From positions 168,352 through 232,351 of the forward strand of contig CH672375.1 in assembly GCA_000153385.1 (NCBI GenBank): a DNA stretch of 64,000 nt. The letters run 5' to 3'. The notes under the pieces were generated by a model. That model was given only the letters and a program-made list of their open reading frames with translations. It searched no databases and was not told the DNA's origin. A program made the translations under genes and the position numbers. Source of the stretch: Flavobacteria bacterium BBFL7. GTDB taxonomy: Bacteria > Bacteroidota > Bacteroidia > Flavobacteriales > Flavobacteriaceae. Numbering within the stretch: position 1 is the stretch's first letter; each line of letters opens with the position of its first letter. Of the stretch, positions 50,979 to 60,126 are shown piece after piece.

Positions 50979-52649
50979 TTAATTTAATTCTTCTAATAAC
51001 ACAACTCCATGAATAACCTGAGTAGTTATTTTACCATCAATTACTTCAATCTGGTTACCCGTATAAGCATTACGCAATTGAGTTACATTTTTGAAAACTG
51101 GTTTTACATCTATAGTTATGGTCCCGTTTTTTAAACCTGCACCAGCGATAACTTGATCCGTAAAACCATTCTTGTCATACCATCTTGAAAATATAGTTCC
51201 TGGTCCATCATGTTCTAATGAATGGTGATCGCCTGCCCCTATTGCTGGGTGATTGCGACGAAACTGGCCTAGCTTTTGCCAATGCCTGAGCAATTCATCA
51301 TTATCACCATCCCATTCCATCATAGAACGCAATGTGGCATCACCTTGAGTTCCTTCAATGATAAGTGGTCTTGCTACTTCATCACCATAATAGATTTGAG
51401 CCATTCCTGGAGTAAGTAACAACTTTGTAGCACTTTCATAAGTACGTTCTCTAGTAGCGTCAAAAGGTTGACCATCATCGTGACTGCTTATATAATTCAT
51501 AAAATAAGCTGGGTCTTGAGGTTTTTCTGATAATAGACTATCCCTAAATCCATCATATCTTTTAAACAGCTCTTTATATGGCGCTATAGCATGTCTCTTG
51601 AAACCAAAATTAATCATAGCATCATAACCGTAATCAAAATAATCTACAGGATCCTCATTAAAGAAATAATTTCTACCACCACTAGCTTCATAACCATATA
51701 ATTCTCCTAGTATAAAAAATGGATCATCATGAAATTTCTTTTCTGGATTTGCTACTTTCCAATCGCTGTAGGCTAGTCTTGCCTGTTCATTAAAAACCTT
51801 CCACACCTTTTCTTCTACGTGTTTTACGGTATCAATTCTAAAACCGTCTACACCAGTTTCTCTAGCATAATCTGTAACCCATTTAATAATATAATTTACA
51901 GGAGTGCGTGCTAATCCTGTACGTTTAAAGAAGTCATCTAGCTCTTTAAGTTCTGTTTCTAAACGACCTTCTTGTTTCCATTTTTGAACTAAGTGTTCTG
52001 GTAATTCTACTTCTTCTACACTATCAGTTCTTATATCTGGTAAATTGCTAGTTAATGTACAACTCACGGCAGTTTCTTGATCTTGATATGTACATCCTGG
52101 TCCAGTGCGCACCCAATCTGCTGGCCATACCTGATCTTTAGAAGTTACTGGTCCAGTATGATTGATTACAACATCCAGTAGTATTCTAATATTGTTATCA
52201 TGTGCTAGTTGAACTAAACGTTCAAAATCTGCCTGTGTTCCATAACTAGGTTCTACAGTAGTCCAATCTTTTGCCCAGTATCCATGAAAAGCATAAGAGT
52301 ATCCCGTACCTTCATCTACACCATCGTGGATTTGTTCCCAGATAGGTGTAAGCCATATGACATCTACACCCAATTCAGTAAAATATCCTTCTTTAATTTT
52401 CTCTATAATACCTGCAAAATCTCCGCCTTCAAAACCACGTAATTTCCCTGTTTCTTTATTCCTATTAATAATGGTATCATTAGAGGCATCTCCATTTTTA
52501 AAACGATCTGTTAGTAAGAAATACACGTTTGCAGCACTCCAATCAAAGTGAGCAACTTCTACATCTAATGATGTTGAGGAGCTTTCAACTTCTGTTTTAC
52601 AAGAATAAATTCCTAGAATTATAAAAAGAAATAGGACATAATTTTTCAT
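50979..52649 (-). CDS. GH13 alpha-amylase-family lipoprotein
   Basis: A 556-residue glycoside hydrolase with a lipobox (IYSC, Cys17). All four conserved GH13 regions are present: DVVINH at 159-164, GFRIDTVKH with nucleophile Asp273, LGELYG with acid/base Glu316, and SSHDDG with Asp391. This predicts cleavage or transfer at alpha-1,4-glucans in the periplasm or at the surface, with a MalS-like layout. It lies 86 bases upstream of the DUF2891 gene on the same strand. A C-terminal beta-domain follows the barrel. Activity is expected; the exact substrate is not settled. Confidence 0.92.
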   Translation of the reverse strand: MKNYVLFLFIILGIYSCKTEVESSSTSLDVEVAHFDWSAANVYFLLTDRFKNGDASNDTIINRNKETGKLRGFEGGDFAGIIEKIKEGYFTELGVDVIWLTPIWEQIHDGVDEGTGYSYAFHGYWAKDWTTVEPSYGTQADFERLVQLAHDNNIRILLDVVINHTGPVTSKDQVWPADWVRTGPGCTYQDQETAVSCTLTSNLPDIRTDSVEEVELPEHLVQKWKQEGRLETELKELDDFFKRTGLARTPVNYIIKWVTDYARETGVDGFRIDTVKHVEEKVWKVFNEQARLAYSDWKVANPEKKFHDDPFFILGELYGYEASGGRNYFFNEDPVDYFDYGYDAMINFGFKRHAIAPYKELFKRYDGFRDSLLSEKPQDPAYFMNYISSHDDGQPFDATRERTYESATKLLLTPGMAQIYYGDEVARPLIIEGTQGDATLRSMMEWDGDNDELLRHWQKLGQFRRNHPAIGAGDHHSLEHDGPGTIFSRWYDKNGFTDQVIAGAGLKNGTITIDVKPVFKNVTQLRNAYTGNQIEVIDGKITTQVIHGVVLLEELN

Positions 52650-52783
52650 GAATCTTAGTTTTACTTCCTCAAAAATAAAGGATAGGTATTACTTTATACA
52701 AGAATAGATTTCTAATATTGAGATAACGTTGTAGTAAACATGAGTTGTAGTAATTTTATACCTTATTAAGCGACTGCCTTATT

Positions 52784-53653
52784 ATGCAAGATTACATAGA
52801 CCTATTTATCAATTCCTTTTCTGATTACTGGAATTATTTATTAAAGGAGATCACAACGCCATCATGGACCAATTATTTTTATTGGTTAGTAGGACTGTCT
52901 TTTCTTGTATTTATTTTAGAAATCATACTACCATGGCGTAAGAATCAAAAAGTATTGCGTAGGGATTTTTGGTTGGATTTATTTTACTTGTTTTTCAACT
53001 TCTTTTTATTCTCTCTTGTAGGTTATAATTCTATTTCAAATGTCGCAGTAGCAGCATTTAATGATGGGCTCAATAGTATAGGGATTGAAAACCTAGTAGC
53101 TATTGAATTGGCTAGCTTACCAGTATGGAGCCAGTTGCTTATCATGTTTATCATCGCTGATTTCATTCAGTGGAATATTCATCGATTGCTGCATCGCGTT
53201 CCATGGTTATGGGAGTTTCATAAGGTACATCATAGTATTAAGGAGATGGGATTTGCAGCACAGTTCCGTTTTCATTTTATGGAAACTATTATTTATAAAA
53301 GTTTACAATACATACCTCTAGCTATGTTAGGCTTTGGGATTGAGCAATTTTTTATTGTGCACATGCTCAGTGTATTTATAGGTCATTTAAATCATGCTAA
53401 TCTTAACTGGGATTATGGCCCATTTAAATACATTATCAATAATCCCAAAATGCATTTATGGCACCATGCAAGAGACTTGCCTGCTGATCATCAATACGGT
53501 GTTAATTATGGTTTATCGTTAAGTCTTTGGGACTATCTATTTGGCACGGCACATATCCCATACCACGACGCTCACTTAGAACTAGGTTTTCATGGCGACG
53601 AACAGTATCCAGATAATTTTGGCAAACAATTAGTTGAGCCGTTTAAGAAGTAA
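52784..53653 (+). CDS. Fatty-acid-hydroxylase/sterol-desaturase-superfamily membrane protein
   Basis: A 289-residue protein with several membrane helices and the His-box pattern of diiron membrane hydroxylases: HRLLHR, HKVHHS, HFMETI, HLNHANL and HLWHHARD. In bacteria such enzymes hydroxylate carotenoids or lipids, or act on alkylglycerol-like lipids. The substrate here is unknown. It is a single gene that ends 15 bases before a palindrome and is convergent with the secreted paralogues. Confidence 0.9.
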   Translation: MQDYIDLFINSFSDYWNYLLKEITTPSWTNYFYWLVGLSFLVFILEIILPWRKNQKVLRRDFWLDLFYLFFNFFLFSLVGYNSISNVAVAAFNDGLNSIGIENLVAIELASLPVWSQLLIMFIIADFIQWNIHRLLHRVPWLWEFHKVHHSIKEMGFAAQFRFHFMETIIYKSLQYIPLAMLGFGIEQFFIVHMLSVFIGHLNHANLNWDYGPFKYIINNPKMHLWHHARDLPADHQYGVNYGLSLSLWDYLFGTAHIPYHDAHLELGFHGDEQYPDNFGKQLVEPFKK

Positions 53654-53668
53654 AGTGTTGTTGTTTAC

Positions 53669-53686
53669 ACGCTTTCGCGAAAGCGT
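53669..53686. repeat. Iterated palindrome copy (18 bp) between convergent genes
   Basis: ACGCTTTCGCGAAAGCGT, abutting the stop codon of the minus-strand gene ending at 53687 and 15 bases after the plus-strand stop at 53653. Confidence 0.92.
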
Positions 53687-54973
53687 TTAATAATGAACAA
53701 TCACTTCAAAAAAGTCATTTGAAGAAGAACCTACACTATACCAAGTGCTATTACCACCACCATCAACAAATAGCTCTACTTCAATTGCATATGTATTACC
53801 TGCAGAACTACCTGTAAGCGGTATGTAACCTTTACCATTTAAGTACATAAAACCTGAGGCTATAGGTCCACCTGTTCCAATAGAAGTATACATTTTAGAG
53901 GTTTGACCTATTACACGGCCATCAACCTTAACTCTTATACCGTATTTTCTAGGCCTACCATCATTTACAGCTCCACCTGAATAGTTCCTTACTGAAATTG
54001 AAGTTTGATAAACGACCTCTAACAATCCATCTTCAAAAAGCTCTTCAGTAGTACTATGCAACACAACTGTCTGCGCTCCTTGTGCTGTGTTACGAACATT
54101 TACACTCGACGACAGATAAGCAGATTCAAATTCAAATTGAGGTAATTGTGTAACATGTGGTGTAGACTCCAGTATTAATTCTCCGTCACTATTTACAAAC
54201 AATAGAGATTTATCTACTCCATTATTATAACTATGTGAAGAAGACAAGTTTTGAAATCTAACGGTACTCGCAGCACCTTGCACGTGAAGAGAAGCTTCTA
54301 CTGGTGATGATGCCGCAATGGCAATACCATTAGTACTTGCATCCATCTGTAACATTGATGTAGTTGAACCTTGAACTGATAGATCTATATTTTCTTGAGT
54401 AGGATTAATAGTTACAGAATTAGTGGCTGCAACAGATATAAAATCTTTATGATCAAGAGCAAATCTTAAGTCATTTCCTATTGTATAAATTCCATTTCCA
54501 TCATCAATCATCGACCAAGCAGGATTAGATACTGTTCCATTTGCATGAGACTCTAATCGTTGATTTGTAGTAAAATGTAAGCGAGATATCCCTGATGTTC
54601 CAAAAAGGAAAGAATTATTATCTGCAGTTCCTAAGTATTGTGTACTAGACAAGTTTCCATCACCATATGCGCTCCAGAAAAAATTATTATTTACGTGATT
54701 CCAAGAACTACCATTCCAGTATGTAAATCCTTTTCCTAATGTGGCGTTAGTATTATAAAGTAATAATGACTCGGTTTGGGTACCGGCAGGTAGATTATAA
54801 CTATCAAAGTCAGTTATAGATATACGTGGTAACAATACACCTTTGCTTTCAGAATAGACGTCCAGTAACGACTCTGGTTCAGGTGCGCTGGTACCGAACC
54901 CGATTTGAGCCGACATAAATAATGAGCTCATCAAGAGTATTAATAGAGTAACAAAGTTTTTTAAATTAGTCAT
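53687..54973 (-). CDS. Secreted repeat-containing surface protein, paralogue 2
   Basis: A 428-residue exported protein, downstream copy of a paralogous pair. It starts with the shared module QIGFGTSAPEPESLLDVYSE and GVLLPRISITD. A mid-protein region resembles short tail-fibre repeats (QENIDLSVQGSTTSMLQMDA; SPVEASLHVQGAASTVRFQN), and a C-terminal jelly-roll-like domain ends DFFEVIVHY. Its ATG is one base after the stop of paralogue 1. Similar N-terminal modules occur at 21.6 and 27.6 kb. Probably displayed at the cell surface; the function is unknown. Confidence 0.75.
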   Translation of the reverse strand: MTNLKNFVTLLILLMSSLFMSAQIGFGTSAPEPESLLDVYSESKGVLLPRISITDFDSYNLPAGTQTESLLLYNTNATLGKGFTYWNGSSWNHVNNNFFWSAYGDGNLSSTQYLGTADNNSFLFGTSGISRLHFTTNQRLESHANGTVSNPAWSMIDDGNGIYTIGNDLRFALDHKDFISVAATNSVTINPTQENIDLSVQGSTTSMLQMDASTNGIAIAASSPVEASLHVQGAASTVRFQNLSSSHSYNNGVDKSLLFVNSDGELILESTPHVTQLPQFEFESAYLSSSVNVRNTAQGAQTVVLHSTTEELFEDGLLEVVYQTSISVRNYSGGAVNDGRPRKYGIRVKVDGRVIGQTSKMYTSIGTGGPIASGFMYLNGKGYIPLTGSSAGNTYAIEVELFVDGGGNSTWYSVGSSSNDFFEVIVHY

Positions 54974-54974
54974 A

Positions 54975-56276
54975 TTAATATCTTACTAGTACTTGAAAAG
55001 CGTCATCTCCATTTCCACCATACACACATCTAGTTGAAGCCGTATTTCCATAAACTTCTGCAAAAACTTTGATCTCATGTGTAGTTCCTGCTGTAGAGCC
55101 AGGTAATTGTACATATCCATTTCCATTAAGATAAAACGGACCATTTACGATAGTTGTTCCGGTTGAACTCCTACTGGTATAAGCATCTCCTTTATAGGCT
55201 ACTTTTCTACCATCTATTTCTACAAAAATTCTATAAATCCTTGGTCTACCATCATATATATAAGCACCAGATGTAGTTGTAATAGTCACACCAGCTTGAT
55301 AAACAACTTCAATAAGTGCGTCCCTAGTTAGGGTAACTGTAGTAGCATAAAGTTCTCTAATAGTTCTACCAGCCGAAGTATTATCAACTGTCACTGGAGT
55401 TGATAAGAAAGATGTATTATCTTCTGCTAATTGAGTAATTACATTAGATCCTTCAATACTCAGTTCTCCATTTTCATCTACAAATACTGGTGTTGAAACG
55501 GTTCCTTTATTATTGGTATTATTTGTTGCGTTAAGTGCATCAATTCTAATAGTACTCGCAGCACCACCTACATGAAATGTTGCTTGTGGATTATTATTTG
55601 CGACACCTACACGATCAGTTCCTGCATCTACAAAAAGCATATGAGATTCTCCTTGTGACGCAATGCGTGTATCGACATTTGCATTTGAAGGATTAAAGAT
55701 AGTCTGAGCACTTGTTTCACCATCAAATTCTACCATATTATTACCAGCAGCACTTAAATTTAATTTATCTGTACCTTCAGAATAGATTCCCGTATCGTTA
55801 TCTGAATGAAAAGAAAATGTAGGCGCAGTAGCTGATCCGGCTTGTGAGGCCTGAATTTGTCCATTACTGGTTACTCTTGCAACCTCAACACTGTTAGTAG
55901 CGATGACTAAATCCTGTGCATCTTGAGTACCCAAAAAATTTTGCCCAGAAGCTGTCCCAGGATTAGTTCCTGTATTTCCATTCTTTTCCCAATACAAACC
56001 TTTACCTACTGGAACCCATTCAACTCCTGACCAAAAATAGAATCCTTTACCTGTAGAAGTATTTGTATTATAAACGAGAAGACTTTCTGTGGAACCACCT
56101 GTTACTGGGGCTATCGTGGATAAGTCTGTGATATCGATTCTAGGAATTAGCACACCTTTATCAGTTCCTTCTATATCTAACGCTGCATCGCCAGCAGGAG
56201 CATCTGTATTGATTCCTACCTGACTAAAAGCGAGACTATTAATGAGAAGTATTAAAACGAGTAGAACGTTTTTCAT
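54975..56276 (-). CDS. Secreted repeat-containing surface protein, paralogue 1
   Basis: A 433-residue homologue of the downstream protein: QVGINTDAPAGDAALDIEGT, GVLIPRIDITDLSTIAPVTG, then NNNPQATFHVGGAASTIRID-like repeats and a C-terminal domain with YDGRPRIYRIFVEIDGRKVA ending DDAFQVLVRY. The pair arose by duplication and has diverged. A TAnnTTTG element on the minus strand at 56301-56308 is a plausible promoter for both. Surface exposure is inferred. Confidence 0.75.
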   Translation of the reverse strand: MKNVLLVLILLINSLAFSQVGINTDAPAGDAALDIEGTDKGVLIPRIDITDLSTIAPVTGGSTESLLVYNTNTSTGKGFYFWSGVEWVPVGKGLYWEKNGNTGTNPGTASGQNFLGTQDAQDLVIATNSVEVARVTSNGQIQASQAGSATAPTFSFHSDNDTGIYSEGTDKLNLSAAGNNMVEFDGETSAQTIFNPSNANVDTRIASQGESHMLFVDAGTDRVGVANNNPQATFHVGGAASTIRIDALNATNNTNNKGTVSTPVFVDENGELSIEGSNVITQLAEDNTSFLSTPVTVDNTSAGRTIRELYATTVTLTRDALIEVVYQAGVTITTTSGAYIYDGRPRIYRIFVEIDGRKVAYKGDAYTSRSSTGTTIVNGPFYLNGNGYVQLPGSTAGTTHEIKVFAEVYGNTASTRCVYGGNGDDAFQVLVRY

Positions 56277-56300
56277 TGGAGAGTTATTAGTTTAACGCTG

Positions 56301-56308
56301 CAAAGATA
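56301..56308 (-). promoter_or_regulatory. TAnnTTTG promoter element for the secreted paralogue pair
   Basis: The minus strand reads TATCTTTG, a perfect match, 24 bases before ATG 56276. The -33 region is not convincing by eye. Confidence 0.5.
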
Positions 56309-56461
56309 TTTTGCTACTACAGCGAACTAAATTAACTTTTGATAAAAAAAATGCTTTTCGTTGAAACCCATTAAATGTACGCCTAACGACACCATAAAAG
56401 ACCTGAAATTAGAAACAAGACATTAACTGGTTGAAAAACAAACAATAGCACAACATTATTT

Positions 56462-56998
56462 TTACTCTCTATACCTTTTATAAATTTTAAATAAGATCAT
56501 TAAAATTGCTGCTAATATAAAAATACCTACTACTCCATAAATCCAATTAATGGCACTTTTTAAAATCACTAAAAATATAACTGCAAAAAGAATAAGGGTA
56601 GCTCCTTCATTATATAACCTCATCCCATTTGAAGTCCATTTTACCACATTACTCTCAAGTTCTTTAAATATGAAATGTGTTTTTAAATGGTAAATAAAAA
56701 GTAGAAGTACAAATCCTAACTTTACTTGCATCCATGCAGCATCAATAATCCCTGGATTTATATAAATTAAACATAACGCAAATATGGTCGCCAAAACGGC
56801 ACTAGGCCATGATATAATATACCATAGGCGACGCGTCATTAACTGAAGTTGTTTTACTAATATCGATTTACTAGGCTCTTCTTCTTGATGAGCTTCAATC
56901 TGATAAACAAATAATCGTGGTATATAAAATAATCCTGCAAACCAAGTTACAATAAAAATAAGATGTAAAGCTTTGAAGTATAGATAGTAATCTTCCAA
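56462..56998 (-). CDS. hemJ: HemJ-type protoporphyrinogen oxidase
   Basis: HemJ oxidises protoporphyrinogen IX to protoporphyrin IX. This 178-residue protein has four membrane helices. The conserved His lies in LHLIFIVTWFAGLFYIPRLF, and the Lys follows in MQVKLGFVLLLFIYHLKTH. RLWYIISWPSAVLAT and the C-terminal MRLYNEGATLILFAVIFLVI also match the family. It is divergent from hemN, the other heme-synthesis gene of the window, and near the cbb3 oxidase genes that need heme. Related CopD-type proteins are the alternative, but the motif fit favours HemJ. Confidence 0.86.
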   Translation of the reverse strand: MEDYYLYFKALHLIFIVTWFAGLFYIPRLFVYQIEAHQEEEPSKSILVKQLQLMTRRLWYIISWPSAVLATIFALCLIYINPGIIDAAWMQVKLGFVLLLFIYHLKTHFIFKELESNVVKWTSNGMRLYNEGATLILFAVIFLVILKSAINWIYGVVGIFILAAILMILFKIYKRYRE

Positions 56999-57186
56999 TG
57001 TTCTCTTTTATGAATAAATGTAAAAATATTAAATAGAGGTCAGTTAATAACCATGCATCTCAAATCTTTTAATTGACAATAGTAACTGACAAATATCATT
57101 TTTTAAAAAATGGTATACTACTAGTTTTGGGTCTTGAAAACCGCACACATAGGACTCTTATAAGAGGTGTGTTTATAAAATCAGGT

Positions 57187-58551
57187 ATGTCTTCACTCGT
57201 TCAAAAATATAATGTAGCAGGACCACGCTACACTAGCTACCCTACGGTTCCATATTGGGAAGAAACATCATTTACTAAATCAGATTGGGAAAGCTCTGTT
57301 ATTAAAAGTGTATCAGAATCTAATTCTAATGAAGGTATAAGTCTATATATACATTTACCTTTTTGCGAAGCGATGTGTACCTTTTGTGGTTGTAATAAAA
57401 GAATAACCCTTAATCACCATGTTGAACAGCCTTACATTTCAAATGTTTTAAAAGAATGGTCTTTATATCTAGCCTTGCTGGATGAAACTCCAGTAATTAG
57501 TGAATTACATCTAGGTGGAGGAACACCAACTTTTTTCTCACCAGCAAATTTAAAACTACTGGTTGATGGTATTTTTAAAAGCGCTGATAAAGCAAAAAAC
57601 GCAGCTCTGAGCTTTGAAGGACATCCCAATAATACCACAAAAGAACACTTAAAGACTTTATTTGAATTAGGGTTTAATAGAGTAAGTTATGGTGTACAGG
57701 ATTACAACCTAGAAGTCCAAAAGGCGATACATAGAGTACAACCATTTGAGAATGTTCTAAACGCTACTCTTAACGCTAGAGAAATAGGTTATAAATCGGT
57801 AGGTCATGACTTAATTTACGGACTTCCCTTTCAAAAGAAAGAACATGTAATCCATACTATAAAACAGACCATCGCGCTAAAACCCGATCGTATTGCCTTT
57901 TACAGTTATGCATTTGTGCCATGGATTAAAGGTAATGGACAACGAGGATTCTCTCAAGAAAACTTACCTAGCCCAGATGAAAAAAGAGCTCAGTATGAAA
58001 TCGGAAAGCAAATGTTAGAAGATGCTGGTTATATCGAAATAGGCATGGATCATTTTGCTTTAAAAAGTGATGAATTGAACCTAGCTATGGAGACAAAAAA
58101 ATTACATCGGAATTTTATGGGATATAATTCTAGTAGTACACAAGCGATGATAGGTTTAGGTGTTTCTTCTATCAGTGATAGCTGGTATGGGTTTTCACAA
58201 AATGTCAAAAGTATTACAGAGTATAAGGAATTGCTAGACCAGGACAAAATCCCAGTTTATAGAGGTCATTTATTAAATAGAGAAGATCTAATCATCAGAA
58301 AACATATACTGAATTTAATGTGTCATTTTGAAACTCAATGGGTAAAGAATGGAGAATTGTATATTGATGAGATTCCAGATATATTAATTAGTCTTAAAGA
58401 GATGGAAGAAGATGGATTACTATATCTAGACGCTAATAGAATAACTGTAACGGAAAAAGGCAGACCATTTGTACGCAATATCTGCATGGCTTTTGACCTT
58501 AGGTTAAAACGTAAAAAACCCAATACACAGCTATTCTCGATGACTATATAA
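57187..58551 (+). CDS. hemN: Oxygen-independent coproporphyrinogen III oxidase
   Basis: HemN is a radical-SAM enzyme that converts coproporphyrinogen III to protoporphyrinogen IX without oxygen. From ATG 57187 the product has 454 residues, the family's usual size; an upstream start at 57073 adds 38 unrelated residues. GPRYTSYPTVPYWEE, the Fe-S cluster motif with Cys60, Cys64 and Cys67 in YIHLPFCEAMCTFCGCNK, and LHLGGGTPTFF are all present. It ends 25 bases before an intrinsic terminator. Placement beside hemJ and cbb3 oxidase fits growth at low oxygen. Confidence 0.96.
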   Translation: MSSLVQKYNVAGPRYTSYPTVPYWEETSFTKSDWESSVIKSVSESNSNEGISLYIHLPFCEAMCTFCGCNKRITLNHHVEQPYISNVLKEWSLYLALLDETPVISELHLGGGTPTFFSPANLKLLVDGIFKSADKAKNAALSFEGHPNNTTKEHLKTLFELGFNRVSYGVQDYNLEVQKAIHRVQPFENVLNATLNAREIGYKSVGHDLIYGLPFQKKEHVIHTIKQTIALKPDRIAFYSYAFVPWIKGNGQRGFSQENLPSPDEKRAQYEIGKQMLEDAGYIEIGMDHFALKSDELNLAMETKKLHRNFMGYNSSSTQAMIGLGVSSISDSWYGFSQNVKSITEYKELLDQDKIPVYRGHLLNREDLIIRKHILNLMCHFETQWVKNGELYIDEIPDILISLKEMEEDGLLYLDANRITVTEKGRPFVRNICMAFDLRLKRKKPNTQLFSMTI

Positions 58552-58575
58552 GTTACTAAATCAGAACAGCTTTAG

Positions 58576-58604
58576 AAAACCCTTCTTTTGAGAAGGGTTT
58601 TTTA
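58576..58604 (+). terminator. Intrinsic terminator of hemN
   Basis: The stem AAAACCCTTCT / AGAAGGGTTTT (11 bp) has a four-base loop, TTTG, and a T tract beyond. It lies 25 bases after the hemN stop. Confidence 0.92.
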
Positions 58605-58638
58605 TTTATTGTTATTTTACTTAAATGATGTATTAGAT

Positions 58639-58672
58639 AAAAAGAAAGAGGTATCCCGATAGGAACACCTCT
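58639..58672 (-). terminator. Intrinsic terminator of the cbb3 oxidase operon
   Basis: Read on the minus strand: AGAGGTGTTCC, loop TATC, GGGATACCTCT, then TTCTTTTT. This gives an 11-pair stem with two G-T pairs followed by a T-rich tract. It lies 70 bases after the stop of the small membrane protein gene, closing the cco operon. Confidence 0.85.
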
Positions 58673-58741
58673 CTCAACCAATTAACCAAAATAAATCACG
58701 ACGTGCCTTTCAACTCGCCTTGAAACATTCTCACTATAGAC

Positions 58742-58885
58742 TTATTTAGTCCTAGTACTTTCATTCTTTTTCTTATCTGTTTTCATCATATTCATAACAA
58801 TTGCGACTAATACAATGCAGACTAGTGCAAACACACCTATTAAAACTGCTCCCATGGTCCAATCTACTAGAGGTAATATATTCAT
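58742..58885 (-). CDS. Small membrane protein at the end of the cbb3 operon
   Basis: From ATG 58885 the protein has 47 residues with one hydrophobic helix (MGAVLIGVFALVCIVLVAIV) and a charged C-terminal tail. A longer frame from 58930 would overlap the upstream gene and add a charged leader, so the shorter start is preferred. It follows the TauE/SafE-like gene by six bases. CcoS-like proteins are short and single-helix, but I do not see the CcoS sequence pattern. It is probably an assembly or stability factor. Confidence 0.65.
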   Translation of the reverse strand: MNILPLVDWTMGAVLIGVFALVCIVLVAIVMNMMKTDKKKNESTRTK

Positions 58886-58890
58886 AACTT

Positions 58891-59622
58891 TTATTTTTGA
58901 TTTGTATTTAAAACTATAGGCGTGTGACAAGACTGCTGTGCAGACTGCTGATCATTCATATCTTTAGGAGACACATAAGGAATACCTAACCCTAATCCTC
59001 TTACTATAAAAAGCACTCCAATCAAAATCACAAAAACCGGAACCGCTTTTTTCATAAACATCTTTACCTTAACAGATATTATATTACCTAAATAAACCGC
59101 AGCTGTCATCAATGGAACTGTACCTAGTCCAAAGAACATCATATATGCAGCGCCTTCAAACGCATTTCCTGAACCTATTGCACCTATTACAGCCATATAT
59201 ACTAATCCACAAGGCAATAAACCATTTAAAAATCCCATCGTAAAAAAAGCATCATAGGTTTTCTTTTTAAGTTCTTTTCCCATTGCACTTTTCAATTTAC
59301 CCACCAGTCTATATAACGGTCGAGTAACTGTAAAATTCATACCTATGAAATAAGTGGTGATAACCATTATTATCATTGCAATTCCTACCGCTATACTTAA
59401 CTGTTGCTGTAAACCGAATAAGTCAAAACTTTTTCCTAACAACCCTAGTAAAAGACCTATTAAACTATAAGCAAATAATCTACCTGCATGATAAACACTT
59501 ACTTGTACTGCTTTTTGAGTTGGCTTTTTATGATTTACTGGTAGCAAAAAAGCTATAGGACCACACATTCCCATGCAATGGAAACTACCTAATAACCCTA
59601 ATATGAAACCAGACCACAACAT
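58891..59622 (-). CDS. TauE/SafE-like membrane protein with a conserved Cys-Met-Cys motif
   Basis: A 243-residue protein with six membrane helices and HCMGMCGPIAF near the N-terminus, a likely copper-binding site. The family around cbb3 genes is annotated as sulfite exporter TauE/SafE or as a heavy-metal transport protein, and is believed to help deliver copper to the oxidase. It starts one base after the ccoH gene, so it is coupled. The C-terminal tail is polar (CHTPIVLNTNQK). The family role is inferred. Confidence 0.86.
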   Translation of the reverse strand: MLWSGFILGLLGSFHCMGMCGPIAFLLPVNHKKPTQKAVQVSVYHAGRLFAYSLIGLLLGLLGKSFDLFGLQQQLSIAVGIAMIIMVITTYFIGMNFTVTRPLYRLVGKLKSAMGKELKKKTYDAFFTMGFLNGLLPCGLVYMAVIGAIGSGNAFEGAAYMMFFGLGTVPLMTAAVYLGNIISVKVKMFMKKAVPVFVILIGVLFIVRGLGLGIPYVSPKDMNDQQSAQQSCHTPIVLNTNQK

Positions 59623-59623
59623 A

Positions 59624-60067
59624 TTAATATACTATAGATTCTTTATATTTAAATGGTTGTCCATCCAGTGTAGCCGTTATAAGAATGTCCCATCGACCGT
59701 CGGTTAAGCGATTGTCAGGTATGAGCAAATAGTTACCAGATAAGACTATAGGAAGTTCAAAATCTAGTTGCTTATCTGACGGTCTATATAGGGACACGTT
59801 TCCTTTAAATTCTGTTTCTTTAATACTTTCTGGAAACTCAATAGCCCATCCAGTCGTCGTCTTCATTCCTTTTATTTCTCCTAGGTTTTTAGCATTTTGT
59901 TCTGCATCAATTTCCTGTTGAAATAGCAATTCTTTTTTATAATATTCAGTTGTGACCATGTCGTGATCAAAACCTTTATCTGTCAGCATTGTTACCACCA
60001 TTACCATTATAAAACCTATAAAAAGTGTGATGGCAATTGCTATGCTGGTTCCCCAATTTAATTTCAT
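59624..60067 (-). CDS. ccoH: CcoH/FixH-family cbb3 oxidase assembly protein
   Basis: A 147-residue protein with one N-terminal membrane helix (AIAITLFIGFIMVMVVTML). Its periplasmic beta-sandwich part matches FixH-like proteins (GNVSLYRPSDKQLDFELPIV, DGRWDILITATLDGQPFKY). It works in assembly of cbb3 oxidase. It lies between ccoG and the TauE/SafE-like gene. An iterated palindrome separates it from ccoG. Confidence 0.86.
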   Translation of the reverse strand: MKLNWGTSIAIAITLFIGFIMVMVVTMLTDKGFDHDMVTTEYYKKELLFQQEIDAEQNAKNLGEIKGMKTTTGWAIEFPESIKETEFKGNVSLYRPSDKQLDFELPIVLSGNYLLIPDNRLTDGRWDILITATLDGQPFKYKESIVY

Positions 60068-60089
60068 GATGATTATGTTTATAGTTATT

Positions 60090-60107
60090 ACGCTTTCGCG
60101 AAAGCGT
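60090..60107. repeat. Iterated palindrome copy (18 bp) between ccoG and ccoH
   Basis: ACGCTTTCGCGAAAGCGT lies 19 bases after the ccoG stop and 22 bases before the ccoH start. It could attenuate readthrough or stabilise the upstream mRNA end. Confidence 0.92.
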
Positions 60108-60126
60108 ATCTTAAATCAATACTGTT

